This document shows, one piece after another, positions 21,041 through 32,571 of a stretch of DNA of 64,000 nt; the stretch's first letter is position 1, and every line of letters starts with the position of its first letter. The DNA lies in the NCBI GenBank assembly GCA_934047225.1, contig OW203998.1, positions 15,949,280 to 16,013,279 of the forward strand, in the 5' to 3' direction. The DNA comes from Ypsolopha sequella. Taxonomy: Eukaryota; Arthropoda; Insecta; Lepidoptera; Ypsolophidae. Position numbers and translations under genes: made by a program. Below the pieces are notes generated by a model that was not told the origin of the DNA, searched no databases, and saw only the letters and a list, made by a program, of their open reading frames with translations.

Positions 21041-21205
21041 ATTTTCCGACTTTACCTTCTTTTCAGTCCGCCACTTGATTAAATTGTCATAGGTTCTCAA
21101 ATATCTCTCTTTTGAAATCGGAGGTAACAGGTTTTCTACAACTGCCTTTGATTTGTTTATTGATTCAGGCGTCAAATCAAAATCATCATTGTCACCAGAA
21201 TTCAT
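21041..21205 (-). CDS. First exon of a Crypton-like tyrosine recombinase gene (partial)
   Basis: Fifty-five codons start at ATG (21203-21205) with MNSGDNDDFDLTPESINKSK and continue through AVVENLLPPISKERYLRTYD to KWRTEKKVKSEN. This resembles the N-terminal SAM-like core-binding segment of insect Crypton/phage-integrase-like proteins, which begin with an acidic leader, then NLLPxKSKERYxxxYxxFxxW and KKVKSFSENVLLAYF. The frame reaches a clean donor (AAT then GTAAGT, 21035-21040) in phase 0, exactly where VLLAYF would follow. I could not find the next exon on the minus strand down to 20640. Either an intron starts here or a hairpin repeat broke the gene. No catalytic R-H-R-Y residues are in the window, so activity cannot be judged. 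It could be a mobile Crypton copy or a domesticated derivative. Confidence 0.5.
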
Positions 21206-21335
21206 AATTTTTTCGTTAAAAATATATTTCCGACAACGTTTTCAACAAGATTTGCGTGGCGCCAATTTTCTTTTATTTTTCATGCGGTTTTCGTGCTGGT
21301 TCTTGCGATCGTTTTAAAAAGAATACGAATTTATT

Positions 21336-21578
21336 ATGTCACTTTTAAGCATCTCGTCGATTTTCAAATTTACTAACCTCCCTAGGGTTGTAAATAGCAT
21401 TTACTTCCCGCATATAGAGTTAAATACAACTTGTTTTCAGAGCATTAGTGATGAAACAGTTGATAAACCCACTCTATTAACCGAAGAATCATCTGTCCCA
21501 CCGTGGGATCTATCGCCGTACCGTACATTACAGTGTTTTCCGAACCTTCCAACAAAGAGTCAAGGTCCTACTGACTGA
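21336..21578 (+). other. Unrecognised 80-codon frame
   Basis: The frame contains ESSVPPWDLSPYRTLQCFPN. A PPW-type motif precedes the RNase H region of some R1/jockey elements, so it may be LINE debris, but the match is short. It could equally be random. Confidence 0.2.
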
Positions 21579-21599
21579 TCTACTCTTACATAAGTAGTC

Positions 21600-22440
21600 C
21601 CTAATTCCGTTTGATGATGATGATTCAAATATAAGCCAACGTACAGCTCTATAAATCTTCACCAGTTGTCGTATTCTCAATAACGAGACAAATTATATTC
21701 AATATGTGTGACGTACTGGTTGTCTATACGTATAACCGACGGGACGTCCAATATCTCTCATCGTGATAATAGGTACATTGGTGTCAATCCGGTATAGCAC
21801 AATTTAACTTATTTGACAGGACTAAATTAAGCATTCTGTCCTTGTCTTTATGATACAGAAAGAAAAAGATAAAATTAACGCTTAAATTAAGTTTAGTCCA
21901 ATCAAATAAGTTAAACCGTGCTACAACCAAATCAACATCAATATCTGTCATGGACTGTGGTACTTTTGTACAAGTATTTGCTTGATATAAACACTGAAGT
22001 TGCCGCAACGTAAAACGTTTAATTAGGCTGATTTTTTTTGTTATATGCCTAAGATCACTTTTTCAGAGAATTTAAGGAAGATGAAGTTTGCATCTACGTA
22101 GACTAAAACTAAATCTGGAAACGCCAAGACGAGCCAAAGGAAGCGGGGCACTACGTATCTTTTCTCAAAGCGTTTCGTCATATTTTCGAACCCTCATAGC
22201 TTCGGTCTGGATAATACTAGAGATACCAAATTCTCAAGATAAGATGTAGTAAGCAGTTTTATTAAATTACAATATTACCACTCAGCTCTACTAATGGCCG
22301 ACCTCCTTGGAAGAATAAGTTTATTCGTCCAAGCCGGCATCCAAATTCTTTACTAACCAACGGTACCAATATTTTCCACAATAATGAGATATCAGGTAAA
22401 TATTATAAATTTATTAATATTCAGCGGTTCAACCAAGGAA
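21600..22440. other. No gene; weak inverted segments at 21790-21925
   Basis: GGTATAGCACAATTTAACTTATTTGA and its mirrored form near 21885-21930 (TCAAATAAGTTAAACCGTGC) suggest a small MITE-like palindrome with an AT-rich loop. The rest is unassigned. Confidence 0.35.
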
Positions 22441-22446
22441 ATAAAA

Positions 22447-22770
22447 ATATTCAAATTCAAATAGTTTATTTTGCAAAGCAGGTATAAATATATACACTTT
22501 TACACGTCAAATTTAATCTAATAAAAAAAATATATGTAATAAAATAATAAATATACATGAACTAAATAAATGGTTTATTTAATTTATGTAGCAATATATA
22601 TACGATTAAAATGATAGGTAAAATATATATTATACAAGGTAAAATCCAATCAACCGCCCGAACCCATACCGGAGACGGCGGCCGACCAAATCCCATCCTA
22701 TATACTACATATCCATATCCTATACATCCTATATACATACTGATAGGTTACATATATAAATACATGCTCT
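22447..22770 (-). repeat. Repeat family R1, copy 2
   Basis: It matches 561-909: TTTATTTTGCAAAGCAGGTA, AATCCAATCAACCGCCCGAA, CCAAATCCCATCCTATATAC. A deletion removes the CCGGCCAGGGACCAGGAAC block. The start AAATTCAAAT is the LINE-type tail. Confidence 0.65.
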
Positions 22771-24250
22771 AAAACCGGTATCATGTGTAAAATTAAGTTT
22801 TACTCACAATTTAATTTTAATATGACCACAAAAAAGGCGTGCGTAATCCTTTTAACATGTAATATTTTTGAATCATCCCTAAAACCACTACTCACTTTCA
22901 GCTTGTAATTAATACTGACCATAAAAACCAAGGAATCTTTAAATTTATCGTGTTTACACGGTGCCAATCTATATGGGCGTACTAAACAAAACAAATCACT
23001 GAATAAGTATAATTCCAAATTTGACTACGTAAGTTCTTTTGGAAAAAATCCGCTGATGAGGTACATTTTTGAACACACAGTTTGGGTGGTGCAGAAATTT
23101 GTATTTTTTGGTGGTTTAAGATCCTAACCACAGTGTGTCATAGGTCTATCCGTTTGGTATGGGCTTTGATATATCAGTCAGTCAGTCAGCGTATTATTTT
23201 ATATATTACATAGATTTACTTAGAAGTCCACTTGAAAACGGAAAATATCGTTTAGTTTTTTGGTAAAAACTTATTTATAGTTACTTGAAAACAACTGACG
23301 CAATGTCGCTACAAAATAACATAAATTTAGGCAAAGCCCCGGTAAGTAATAGCTGTCGTATACTTAATACATTCGTCAAATAATAAAAATACTGGAAATA
23401 ATAGACAAAAAAACATCTTCACGACTTTTATTCCCAACAAATGCAAGTCACAGTCAAAACTCGTCCACCTACCTCTACATATCACCAACATATTTAACGC
23501 CTTACTTCGCGCACAAATACGGGCTCTCAGAATCACGCACACCGAACAAATGAGCCCGTCTGAAGATTTTTATGAAAATCAAATGCGTTTAAAAATCTAA
23601 AAACAGTAGTAAAACTATTTTTTCGATATCTCAAAAAATTACGAAGTTATTGGCAATCAAAGCGAGTATCGTCACGTCATCTGAAAAGTGATAAATAATG
23701 CTATCGCTAACTTTGGTAATTATTCAAAAATTCAAATAATGTTGTGCTTTGCTATAACTTAAAAAAAAGTACTGATATTTCACTACAGGAGACACGATTT
23801 TATAAGCTGCCAGTAGTATTTCCTTTACTATAAACCAATAGCAAGTCCATAAGCATTAGTTGACACTTCAGCGTGTAAATAAGGTACCGAGTGTCAGGAG
23901 CGGAGGATCTCATCATAAATCTTGGAAGCTGACGATGGATCACCTCTCCTGAAGGTGCCCGAGTCATCATTTACACTTTATTATTGGAGCTTAGGTAGAA
24001 CCCTTTCTGATGGCGCACTTTCGTTTTAGTGCGCGTTTAATATTTACATTCCGTGATATGGCATTCGGAATACTGTTTATTTAGTTTACTCGTAAAATAC
24101 AAGCAGTTTCAATTGCTCAAAGTAAATTTGGATGATATTTGTATACGGGTGAATTTTGCTTTTTATAAAAAACTTAATAGGTAATTTGAAAAATAAAGGC
24201 AGTTTCAATTAATTGATGAGTGTGAAAAATAAAACCAACGTCACATATTA
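22771..24250. other. Mostly unassigned; RTE-like tail at 23145-23215
   Basis: GGTATGGGCTTTGATATATC followed by AGTCAGTCAGTCAGCGTA matches the 3' tail of RTE-type LINEs, also seen at 32128-32333. The remaining frames (22800-23018 and 23327-23542) show no domain. Confidence 0.35.
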
Positions 24251-24512
24251 TACAACTGGGTGTTGAGATGAAGTTGTGGAAGCCGGAAACTGGCGATAGT
24301 ACTCGTCCATACGAATAACTTTTACAATAGAGCCAACAATCGAAACGCGAAGAAAAAATCTGCTGTTCCATAGAAAAGTTACATAGCTACCAAACCAAAA
24401 TGTATTAATCAACTGATTTATTTTTCTCGATTTCTCGTTTTTTTTTTTCCTTTAAAGTTGATTGTATTTATGCCAGTTTCCGGCTTCCGCAACTTCATCT
24501 TAACACTTTGTA
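24251..24512. mobile_element. MITE family T4, copy 1
   Basis: The ends TACAACTGGGTGTTGAGATG and ATCTTAACACTTTGTA are inverted and flanked by TA. The inner arms pair through AAGTTGTGGAAGCCGGAAAC and GTTTCCGGCTTCCGCAACTT (both with CTGGC). Related copies are at 39684-39900 (one arm) and 39961-40231. Confidence 0.75.
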
Positions 24513-24640
24513 TAACGTTTTATATAAATTAACAATCATTAAACTTCCAAGATAACGTCAACTACGCTGTGCTGAAGTTTCAGACTATTTGGAATATAAA
24601 TATAACTTTACAAATAAATGTAATACAAATTTTTCATATA

Positions 24641-26361
24641 CAGTGATGGACGTATAATTAGAAACAGTACATAACAATAACACTTAGGTAAATACAGAAT
24701 GAACTATCGTTATGAGTGAAAAATATATAGATTAAATCACTATTAACTATGTCAGAACATAGCCAATGAGTTGAAAAACTCATAAAATATAAAAATAAAG
24801 AAATCCGTTCTATCTTTAATTATTAAAAGAGTTTAAATATCATGATAGTTGAATTTCTATTACTGGCCGCTTGGACAACTAATTAGAAACAGGATCCATG
24901 GTTCGTCCCATTTTTGAAATTAAAAAAAAAACCTCTTCTACGCTTTTTCTGTAAATTTGGAATTACGTGAATAATAAGTTTTGTTAAAAATGGATAAAAA
25001 TAAAAGTTTTGACGAGTCAACTAGGCAATTAATTGTTAAATTACATTCAGATCGAAAGTGGACTTATAGAAGAATTGCTAATCATCTAGAATGTTCTGTG
25101 AAGAAAGTTTTCAACGCTATTGCTCATTATAAAAGAAACGGAACTACTAAAAGTGTTGTCAGAAAGGCTCGTCCAAGCAAAACGTCTCCCCGGGAAGATT
25201 TGAAAATAATACGTGTAGCTAAACAAGACCCGTTTAAAGGCTCCAACGAGATTAGAAATGAAGTTTTTTCACCTGATGACCCAAAGAACATTTCCTCGAA
25301 ACTGGTACGCCGTAGATTAGTGGAAGCTAAATTGTTCGGGAGGGTTTGTCGAAAGGTACCGCTTCTTACCAAGCAACATCGAGAGAAGCGATTATTATTC
25401 GCAAAGAAATATCTTAACTGGACCGTACGAGAATGGAAAAAAGTGTTATTCCTGGATGAAACAAAAATAAATATGGTGAATTCAGACGGCAAACGCTACG
25501 TTAGACGTCCAATAAACCATGCTTTTGATTATAAATACACGAGGAGCATAGTCAAACAAGGCGGTGGTAACATTAAAGTATGGGGATGTTTTTCTGGTTG
25601 TGGAGTTGGACCCGTCCGTAAGATTGAAGGTATAATGGATCAATTTCAATACAAAAACATCTTAGAAGAGACAATGATTCCTTACACCGACGACCATTTG
25701 CCTGTGACCTGGATCCTTCAGCACGATAACGACCCAAAACACACGGTCCGCAGTGTTAAATCCTTTCTTAGTGAGCTACATGTTACCATGTTAGACTGGC
25801 CTGCAAATAGTCCTGATTTAAATCCTATTGAAAACATGTGGTACGTCGTTAAAAAAAAGTCTCCGTTCAACGTAATTCCAGTCAAAATGAACTTTACGAA
25901 GCCTTTGTTGAAGCATGGAACTCGATCACACTCGATAAATGTATGAAATTACTTGAAGTAATGCCACGTCGTTGCAGAGCCGTCATCAATAACAAAGGCT
26001 ATGCAACTAAATATAAATTTTTAAGAAATTTAGTAAACTAAACATAATTCTACATAAATAATTTGAAATTGATGACGTTAACACGTTAATAACTTTGATT
26101 TTTACCTCATTTCTTTATTGTTTCTAATTACTTGTCCATGACGGATGGTACTGCAAATATCGTTTAGTTGTTTGTACGTAACTAAATATCTAAATGGTAG
26201 TTGTAAACTTGGATATTTATTTGTTTTTTAATTGATTTTAAGTTGCTGAACGTATTCTATGCATTTTGTTGTTTTATTTCCAAAAACAAAAGTTTTACGG
26301 CAATGTGCCTTGTATAATGTGAAATACGTCGCAAATGTTTCTAATTATATGTCCACCACTG
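24641..26361 (+). mobile_element. Near-complete Tc1/mariner transposon with IR/DR ends
   Basis: The 25-bp outer inverted repeats (24641-24665, CAGTGATGGACGTATAATTA..., and 26337-26361) differ at two positions and are flanked by the TA target duplication (24639-24640, 26362-26363). A second, inner copy of the repeat core occurs in the same orientation within each end (about 24871-24891 and 26120-26140; ATGGACAAGTAATTAGAAAC type). This is the doubled IR/DR arrangement known from Tc1 relatives such as Sleeping Beauty. Length is 1721 bp with one transposase gene. The near-identical ends suggest a fairly recent insertion. Confidence 0.9.
24990..26041 (+). pseudogene. Tc1-family DD34E transposase, frameshifted near the C-terminus
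   Basis: The frame starts at ATG 24990 (MDKNKSFDESTRQLIVKLHS). Residues about 10-110 form paired helix-turn-helix DNA-binding domains, and the catalytic triad is Asp156 (FLDETKIN), Asp246 (HDNDPKHT) and Glu281 (SPDLNPIENMW), with exactly 34 residues between the second and third. In an eight-A run at 25851-25858 the frame is lost by one nucleotide. The primary frame then runs to a stop at 25944-25946 with an unrelated tail, while the expected C-terminus (NELYEAFVEAWNSI... to KYKFLRN) continues in the next frame to TAA at 26039-26041. The protein would cut and paste its own element at TA sites. As written it lacks the last roughly 60 normal residues. A sequencing error in the homopolymer cannot be excluded. 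Confidence 0.9.
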
Positions 26362-26447
26362 TATAATTTTTTTATTTTATAGTAGGCCGCCTATGGGTGG
26401 GGTATTGATACATATATATATGCTTTATGCATTTAGTTTAGGTATCA

Positions 26448-26765
26448 TCCATCCATCCATCAGCCTAGTTCGTCCACTGCTGGATATAACCCTTTCCAGG
26501 ACTTTGCCACTCCCGGCGGTCATTCTGGAAGAATTGCCCATACTCACACAAGCTGGGCAGGCGGGTTAGTGAACGTGGTGCCGGAACCAGTCTGTTCCAT
26601 TTAAGGCCCGGCTATAAGGGATGGATATACCGCCATCCATCGGTCCCAGGCATGGTGGGCCTCCTGGTATTTGCCTGTGATTACTCTCCTCTGAATTACT
26701 TCGAGGGAGTCTCCAAGTAAGACGGGGTACCTCCACAGTCGAGCCCGGCATCAGCTCTACTACCT
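26448..26765 (-). mobile_element. SINE-like element P, copy 2, with 12-bp target duplication
   Basis: GTTTAGGTATCA is found at 26436-26447 and 26766-26777. Between them, on the minus strand, is the same sequence as 12802-13177 (AACAGGTAGTAGAGCTGATG, CGATGGATGGCGGTATATCC, CAGCAGTGGACGAACTAGGC and a GATG tail), lacking an internal block of about 30 bp. Confidence 0.85.
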
Positions 26766-26993
26766 GTTTAGGTATCAGTAGTAAAAAAATGTGCTACCAT
26801 TTTTTATTCCTCAGAGTACTTCTTAAATGTTACATAAGAATCGTGCCCAGTTTTATTCCAGCGGAATAAAGTGCAAAATTGGATTATTAGCCTCCATACC
26901 AAATATTTTGCTCTTTTATAAGATTGTATCTTTTACATTTTTTTAAAAACGTTGTTGATGACTCCATTAAAAGCCATCGACCTATTGTCTCTG

Positions 26994-27273
26994 TTAAGAG
27001 TGGTTTCGCAGCCGGATTGTTAAAAACCCCGCCTTTTTCTAATTTATCGAAACAGAACTTAAATACAAAATTCACTCAATAGTTATTCAACAAAACCTTA
27101 TTACCTATGTATCGTGTATTCTGCCATCGCAGATTCCATTGGTTAATGTAAATAAGAATTTCAATAATTCTGAGTTTAAAAAATATTGAGTCAATTTTGT
27201 ATTTAAGTGTTCTGTTTCGTTTAATTAGAAAAAGGCGAGTTTTTTCACAATCCGACTGCGAAACCGCTCTTAA
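26994..27273. mobile_element. MITE family T1, copy 2
   Basis: TTAA at 26994-26997 and 27270-27273 flank GAGTGGTTTCGCAGCCGGAT on the left and its mirrored form on the right. The inner arms match copy 1 (CTATGTATCGTGTATTCTGC, TTCAACAAAACCTTATTACC). Confidence 0.8.
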
Positions 27274-28314
27274 AAGCACGTATTGTAGGTATACTTTAAA
27301 TAAATTGAAATTGGACATGGAAGCAAACTAACCTTTCAAAAATACACATCGCTTTTTTTTAGCTTAAAAATATAACAAATAAAATCTCACGGCCTTACAT
27401 ACGAATATTTATTCGGTTGGAATATCTAGTAAAATAATATCGAATTTTCCATTTAGCGTCCACAAAAATGGAATCCAAGGCATGTTGTTTTTGAAGCACT
27501 TACCGCTATCAAGTAATTATCCCAATCGAACGACATCAAGGGAAATGTGACAAAAATGCACGTTCAGAAAATAATGTCACTAAAAACAACGTTAACCAAA
27601 AAATACCGCTTAATACTTTTCTCACTCATATTACCATGCCTTAAAGTTCATTATATTGTATTTCCGCGGTAGTATCTATTCGCTATTTCCAGAATAATAG
27701 CTCTACCAGATCTAGGTTTACTTCTTGTTGTATTTTAGACGTTGTAACCCCGTAATAAAACAGAATTTTGAATGCAGTTTTCAGAGGAATACGCAAAAGC
27801 GATGCAAAGGAAGTATGCATTCTACATTGATTGTAGTGAAAAGACTTCTCACGCGGAACACGGAAGCAAAGCGGAATTGAACGTCGCGTTACGTCTCACA
27901 GTCGAGTCGTCGTCTTATTTCGTATCCCGGTCACAGCTAAAGGTTCTGAATGTAGATGGAGGTGTAGGTAGATAACATCCGACTGGCTCACTTGGTTTAG
28001 GAAATCTCGGCGGATATCTACCCGCAGTTCGGAAGTTTCTCTGTTTATCTCAGTGTAGCAATGATGTTAGCTATTGTTTACTGCCGTATATTTTATTTGG
28101 GAGGTCAAATGTAAATATATTGTTATTCGAATATGTATTTGCTTGCACCAACTAACCATTGAAACAAAAAAATCACTTTTAGTTATAAAAACATTTAGCC
28201 GTATAAAATGTGTTTGTTTACGTACGTAAAAAAAAAACTCAAAACCTCAAAAAAAGTATGATCTATTAATGATTTTGGAATGCTTTATCGAGATAGTTCG
28301 CAAGTAAATCAACT
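27274..28314. other. No firm gene; one ATG frame at 27772-27975
   Basis: The frame 27772-27975 encodes MQFSEEYAKAMQRKYAFYID, then a mixed-composition 47-residue tail, with GC-richer codons than its surroundings. I recognise no family. It could be a lone small exon or chance. Confidence 0.25.
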
Positions 28315-28454
28315 TTAACATTATATCATTGCAGTATAGAAACGCAGAAAGAAAAGTAAATCTGGATGTGAGGAGCTCTGAACCGGTTCAGAGCTCCTCA
28401 CATCCAGATTTACTTTTCTTTCTGCGTTTCAATACTGCAATGATATAATGTTAA
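28315..28454. repeat. 140-bp near-perfect palindrome
   Basis: The two 70-bp halves meet at AACC/GGTT (28381-28388) and differ at about one base pair (GTATAG versus GTATTG type). The halves carry GTAAATCTGGATGTGAGGAG. At 39333-39480 the same sequence occurs once, not inverted (TAAATCTGGATCTGAGGAGC). The palindrome is therefore a head-to-head duplication of one end of that repeat, whose remainder follows at 28455-28570. Confidence 0.9.
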
Positions 28455-29678
28455 TTTTATATCTCCTTGCGATGGATAAATCGCCAAGTGTTCAAACATA
28501 GAAATTTATTTCTGTCATAGTTTTTTAAATCAACCTTATCTTTATCTTTATCTATCATACATAATATACAGTGTCTACACGTGAGAACTATATTTTCGTA
28601 CCAACCCAAGTTCTTTATGCATATCCGTATCCGTAGCATATTGAGAAAATTGCTAGGAAATGGTGCCTCATTTTTGACAAACGCTGCCATCCATCAGTGT
28701 TACAAGGTCAAATTCAGGATTTGCTTCCTTATGAATATTTCATTACCAAGCGCGCTTATATTTCAGGCTGAGTGTTAAGAAACCCATTAGTTTTTTTTAT
28801 TTCTGGAATTAATCAATAGACTTCACAAAGTGAACGACAAAAAAACCTTTGAACATAACATACTATGTATCATATGATATACTTAAAAGGCCTCATATGA
28901 AATTTTGAAAACATCTCTCGACATTTTGCGGTGCTTTTAAAGAAATAAAAAGATTTGAATATAATTTTAATATTGGTATAAATAAAAGACCGTTCCAAAT
29001 CGAATCAAATAACTGAACCACTTCTTATTTCTTTGTTTATTTCAGTACAATCCACCTTAATTTGAAAGCCTTTTTGAGAAATTTCGCTGTAAAGGGTTTA
29101 GATATTAAACGGTTTTCAGTAGATATCAAAGTTTAAATCGGATAACAAAAACATAGTCCAATGTTAACAAAGCTTTCTATGGAATAAGTAAAACACTATA
29201 AACACTATATCAGTAAATTTGGTACAAAATTATAGGAGAAAATAATAATCAAAACAGCCAAATTTTGCAAAAGTAGTCGTTGTTTTTGACTATCCAGAAC
29301 TGTAGACGTTTTCAAACATTATTTTTGGTTATTATTAATCAAGATAACATTTTCGATGTTTGACTCGTATAAAAAAATTTGATCTAAAAGAATAAAACCA
29401 CATTTGTTAAAAAACCGTTTAATTTACGTATTTTAGGGGTTTGTTGTAAGATATTACTAAAATTTCATGATTTTTACTTCGACTTAAACATAGATCTAAA
29501 TAATGTTAATGGACTCAGCCTAAAATATTATAATAACATTTCAAAGATACCCAATAATGTGGTGACAGCGTTTGTATGGAGGTTTGGGTATGATGACGCC
29601 TCTTAGATTATTTTTGACATTGGACACCTGATTTTGCATCAAGTAGAACTGATCTCTGTGGCTTTCATTATTGTTTAG
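28455..29678. other. Tail of repeat, then unassigned AT-rich DNA
   Basis: 28455-28570 (GCGATGGATAAATCGCCAAG and ATAGAAATTTATTTCTGTCA) matches 39405-39480. The rest to 29678 shows nothing assignable. ATTATTGTTTAG at 29667-29678 is a plausible splice acceptor for the next entry. Confidence 0.4.
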
Positions 29679-30061
29679 CGCGCACTTGTGACTGTTATGA
29701 CAACCGAAACTACGCGCGCTCTCAAAAAACACGTTCTCCACTCGAAAATAGTATTGACGCCCACAAGTTTCGTCGTAGGAGATCCGGGAAGAGGCACAAG
29801 AAGGCTGTGGCAGATCCACCTGTCCCTCAAACCGTGACTGCCGTAGTACCACCTGAAACCCCAACAGAGGCCCACCAGGAAAAGGACGTAGAGCAGGAGG
29901 ATGAGGAAGAGATGATGAGACTCATCGACGCCCTCCTTAGCATTGATGCATTCAGAAGGAAGGAAGGTTCCTCAATGAGTCGAGCGCAGGTCTTTTTTTC
30001 ATATGCCACATCATCAGGCCAACATGTTATTAATTTTATTAGTGATTTAAAGAAAATATAA
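29679..30061 (+). CDS. Candidate terminal coding exon, unknown protein
   Basis: After an acceptor-like CATTATTGTTTAG, a frame of about 127 codons runs to TAA at 30059-30061. It encodes a basic stretch (HKFRRRRSGKRHKKAVADPP), a Pro/Thr-rich linker, an acidic run (EKDVEQEDEEEMMRLIDALL) and a C-terminal hydrophobic segment (QHVINFISDLKKI). The codons are GC-richer than the flanks. The layout (basic patch, acidic linker, short helix at the end) is like many DNA-binding or adaptor proteins, such as MADF-BESS types, but I see no real BESS motif. No upstream exon was identified. An AATAAA occurs at 30235-30240. It could be a genuine last exon or transposon-derived sequence. Confidence 0.35.
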
Positions 30062-32127
30062 ACTTGTACTTAGTTTTCTTATCATATCGTATATATCAAA
30101 GTACTACCAAAGGAGAAAATCACCTGTCTCACAAAAGCTTCAGTTATATTAACAATGATCAAAGCTACGTCAGAATCATGCTACCTTACCCACATCATTT
30201 TCTCGTTAAAACAACTATCTCTTTTGTTTTCTAAAATAAATTTTCCCCACTTGGACCTGTCAATATGTTTACCGAAAATTCTTTGACAAAACTTCCCTTT
30301 TGTTCTAACGTCCCTTTTTGTTTTAACCAACTTCTTTGATCAATCATGACAAATTGCGTTTTGTTTTAAGTCTCCGTCTGTAATTGTTTATCAATTTCAG
30401 ATCAGAACTTTTCTTTTATGAAAACAACAAATAGATACCAACTTTCATAATTTTCAATAAAATTATTCCAAGAAAAACTGACATCAAATCAAAAATATTC
30501 CATTCGGACTTCAATTTCAGTTAAAAATACTTTAAAGTTAATCTTTTAATAATAATTGAGTAAGTTATAAAAATATGTAATCAAATAAGAACAAAATATG
30601 TTTTGAAGCTATTCCCCAAAGCAATCCCATTTCGAAAGTTCGAAAACTTATAGAATATATTGTCTTCATAGGTATAATATCAGTCCCGGCCTCTTGAAGT
30701 TTCACAATATTTTACGTCCACCGACTTACGGGCAATGCCTTAGAGGCCGCGCAGAAAATATGTCGAGCAATAAAAATGTCAAGTAAGGTCATCAGAACAA
30801 AAAGCTTGAGGCGTTTTGTCGCCAGATGCGACACTGTATCAATGAAAAACTGTTTCTTTGCGTGCCTTACATCGACAATATATCAGGACGCTGGAGGAAA
30901 CGTTCGTAGCGTTATAAAGAAAGTTCAGGGTTGTCGTAGTGGCACCTGTTATGTTTGCTGACGGGACAAATGTTTTTACTGACAAACGATATATATGGCG
31001 AATAAATTGGTGTGGAATTGCTCTCTTTTTGTGCGAGTTTATTCTGTTGACTGTACGTATTAAAGTGCTCACAATTTATGTCTTATGCTCTTAGAGTTTA
31101 TCTTTTCAAAGTGGATTTGGAGGTAAGGTGAATGTATAAGATAAGTAAACAAGTTCATAAGAGGGTCTTTCAAATTCACCCTCGTATAAAAAAAAAATCC
31201 ACTGACTCCCATAGGCATGTACTGTAGAAGAAACGTAGGTACGCAAAAGAAGAAACATAAGAGGAAAGTACCTATCTATATCAAAGAAAGATGTAAGAAA
31301 CTATGGATAGATTGGGATAAATTGCTTATGCAGAAGTGTGGTATCGAATATGAGACGGAAATAAGTGGCGGAAATTGACAATCAGAGCTGACCGTGACTA
31401 AAAATACTAGAATGATTATGACGTATTTTTTACGATAACCTAATTTTAACTTTAATCTGTAAAGTTGACTCAAAAAGTACCGACGATACACGTTAAACAA
31501 ATCGCGATTGAACCAAAAGAAGATCGACACAACGCGTAACGTCATTATTGGCGCGTTTGCCTGATTGGTTCAACGTAAACTGGCGTCGAGCCGCGGATCG
31601 CCTCCAGCTAACACAACACGGATCGGGATTTCCCCCGGGATCAAATGTAAAATGTTCACTTCCATTCCCTTCCTGCGGTGGTCATAAGAAATCGTGCAAA
31701 CTGTACAGGTTTGTTTGCCGTTCGGATTTCTTGTAGATAGTAATTAAGGACTTGTTCTCCTGAAACAACAGTGATGTTTCTTTAACTAGTAAAACCTAGT
31801 AAACCTTCAGAACATGACCTGAAAAACCTGACCGTGTAGAGGCATGTAATGTACTTGGAATAAGGTAAAGAAGAGGTAAAAACAAGTAATAGTTTTTGCT
31901 ATTTCTTAGTAACAATACGTAGAACAATGACAACTTACTTCAACAGAATTCTTGTGGATAAATAAATGAGAACTTTTACCCGCTAATGGTTAGAAAAAGG
32001 TAGATTTCTTACATTTTATGACTATATTATACGACTATCCGCAAATAACATGATTTTCGTAATTAATTATAACGGCTATACTTACAATGTATCGTGTATT
32101 CGTGAGTAGCCATTTGTTATTATCTAA
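30062..32127. other. No recognisable feature; two GC-richer patches
   Basis: 30700-30960 and 31545-31735 are locally GC-richer with short open frames but no domains. The second ends in CTGTACAGGTTTGT, a weak donor-like site. Confidence 0.35.
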
Positions 32128-32333
32128 AGTTCGCCCGTAACTTCGTCCGCGTGGATTTCGGTTATAAACAGGTCGTTATACCCATTGGGAACCCAATTTC
32201 AATACAATATTTTCTGCCTCAAAACCCTGGAAGAACATAATTGTTCCTAATTTCATGTTTCTAACTTCAGTGGGTTTGGCTGATGTGCTTTGTCTGTCAG
32301 TGAATCAGTCACGGAACGGTTTTATATAAGGTA
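32128..32333 (+). repeat. RTE-type LINE 3' end
   Basis: TTCGCCCGTAACTTCGTCCG, CGTGGATTTCGGTTATAAAC and CAGTGAATCAGTCACGGAAC are hallmarks of the 3' end of lepidopteran RTE elements. No coding region is attached. Confidence 0.6.
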
Positions 32334-32571
32334 AAATTCATACTGGAGGCTCGGTTAGTGATCAGGAACAATGTTTGATGACCCTTCAGGTGAAACGAGA
32401 AAAAAAATTGTTCCCTTTTTACTAGGAATTGTATTTGAACTAGTCCAGTTCGTATGAGAACAAAAAAATAATGTTTCTGTGATTTCGAAAAAAGGGATCA
32501 TTGAACCTTGTTCCTGATCAATAACTGAGTCTTCAGTATGAATTTGGGCGGTTGGTTAAATTTCACCCAGT
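32332..32571. mobile_element. MITE family T2, copy 2
   Basis: AAAATTCATACTGGAGGCTC with GTTAGTGATCAGGAACAATG on the left mirrors GAACCTTGTTCCTGATCAAT and CAGTATGAATTTGGGCGG on the right. The outer ends are worn. Confidence 0.6.

Noticed and set aside
25127..25492. Minus-strand 121-codon frame
   Set aside because: Shadow of the Tc1 transposase gene in the opposite strand.
29541..30009. Minus-strand frames opposite the candidate exon
   Set aside because: Ser-rich shadow frames; the plus-strand frame has a better acceptor and stop and a more protein-like composition.
30776..31072. Short Cys-rich frames on both strands
   Set aside because: No conserved zinc-finger spacing; composition consistent with chance.
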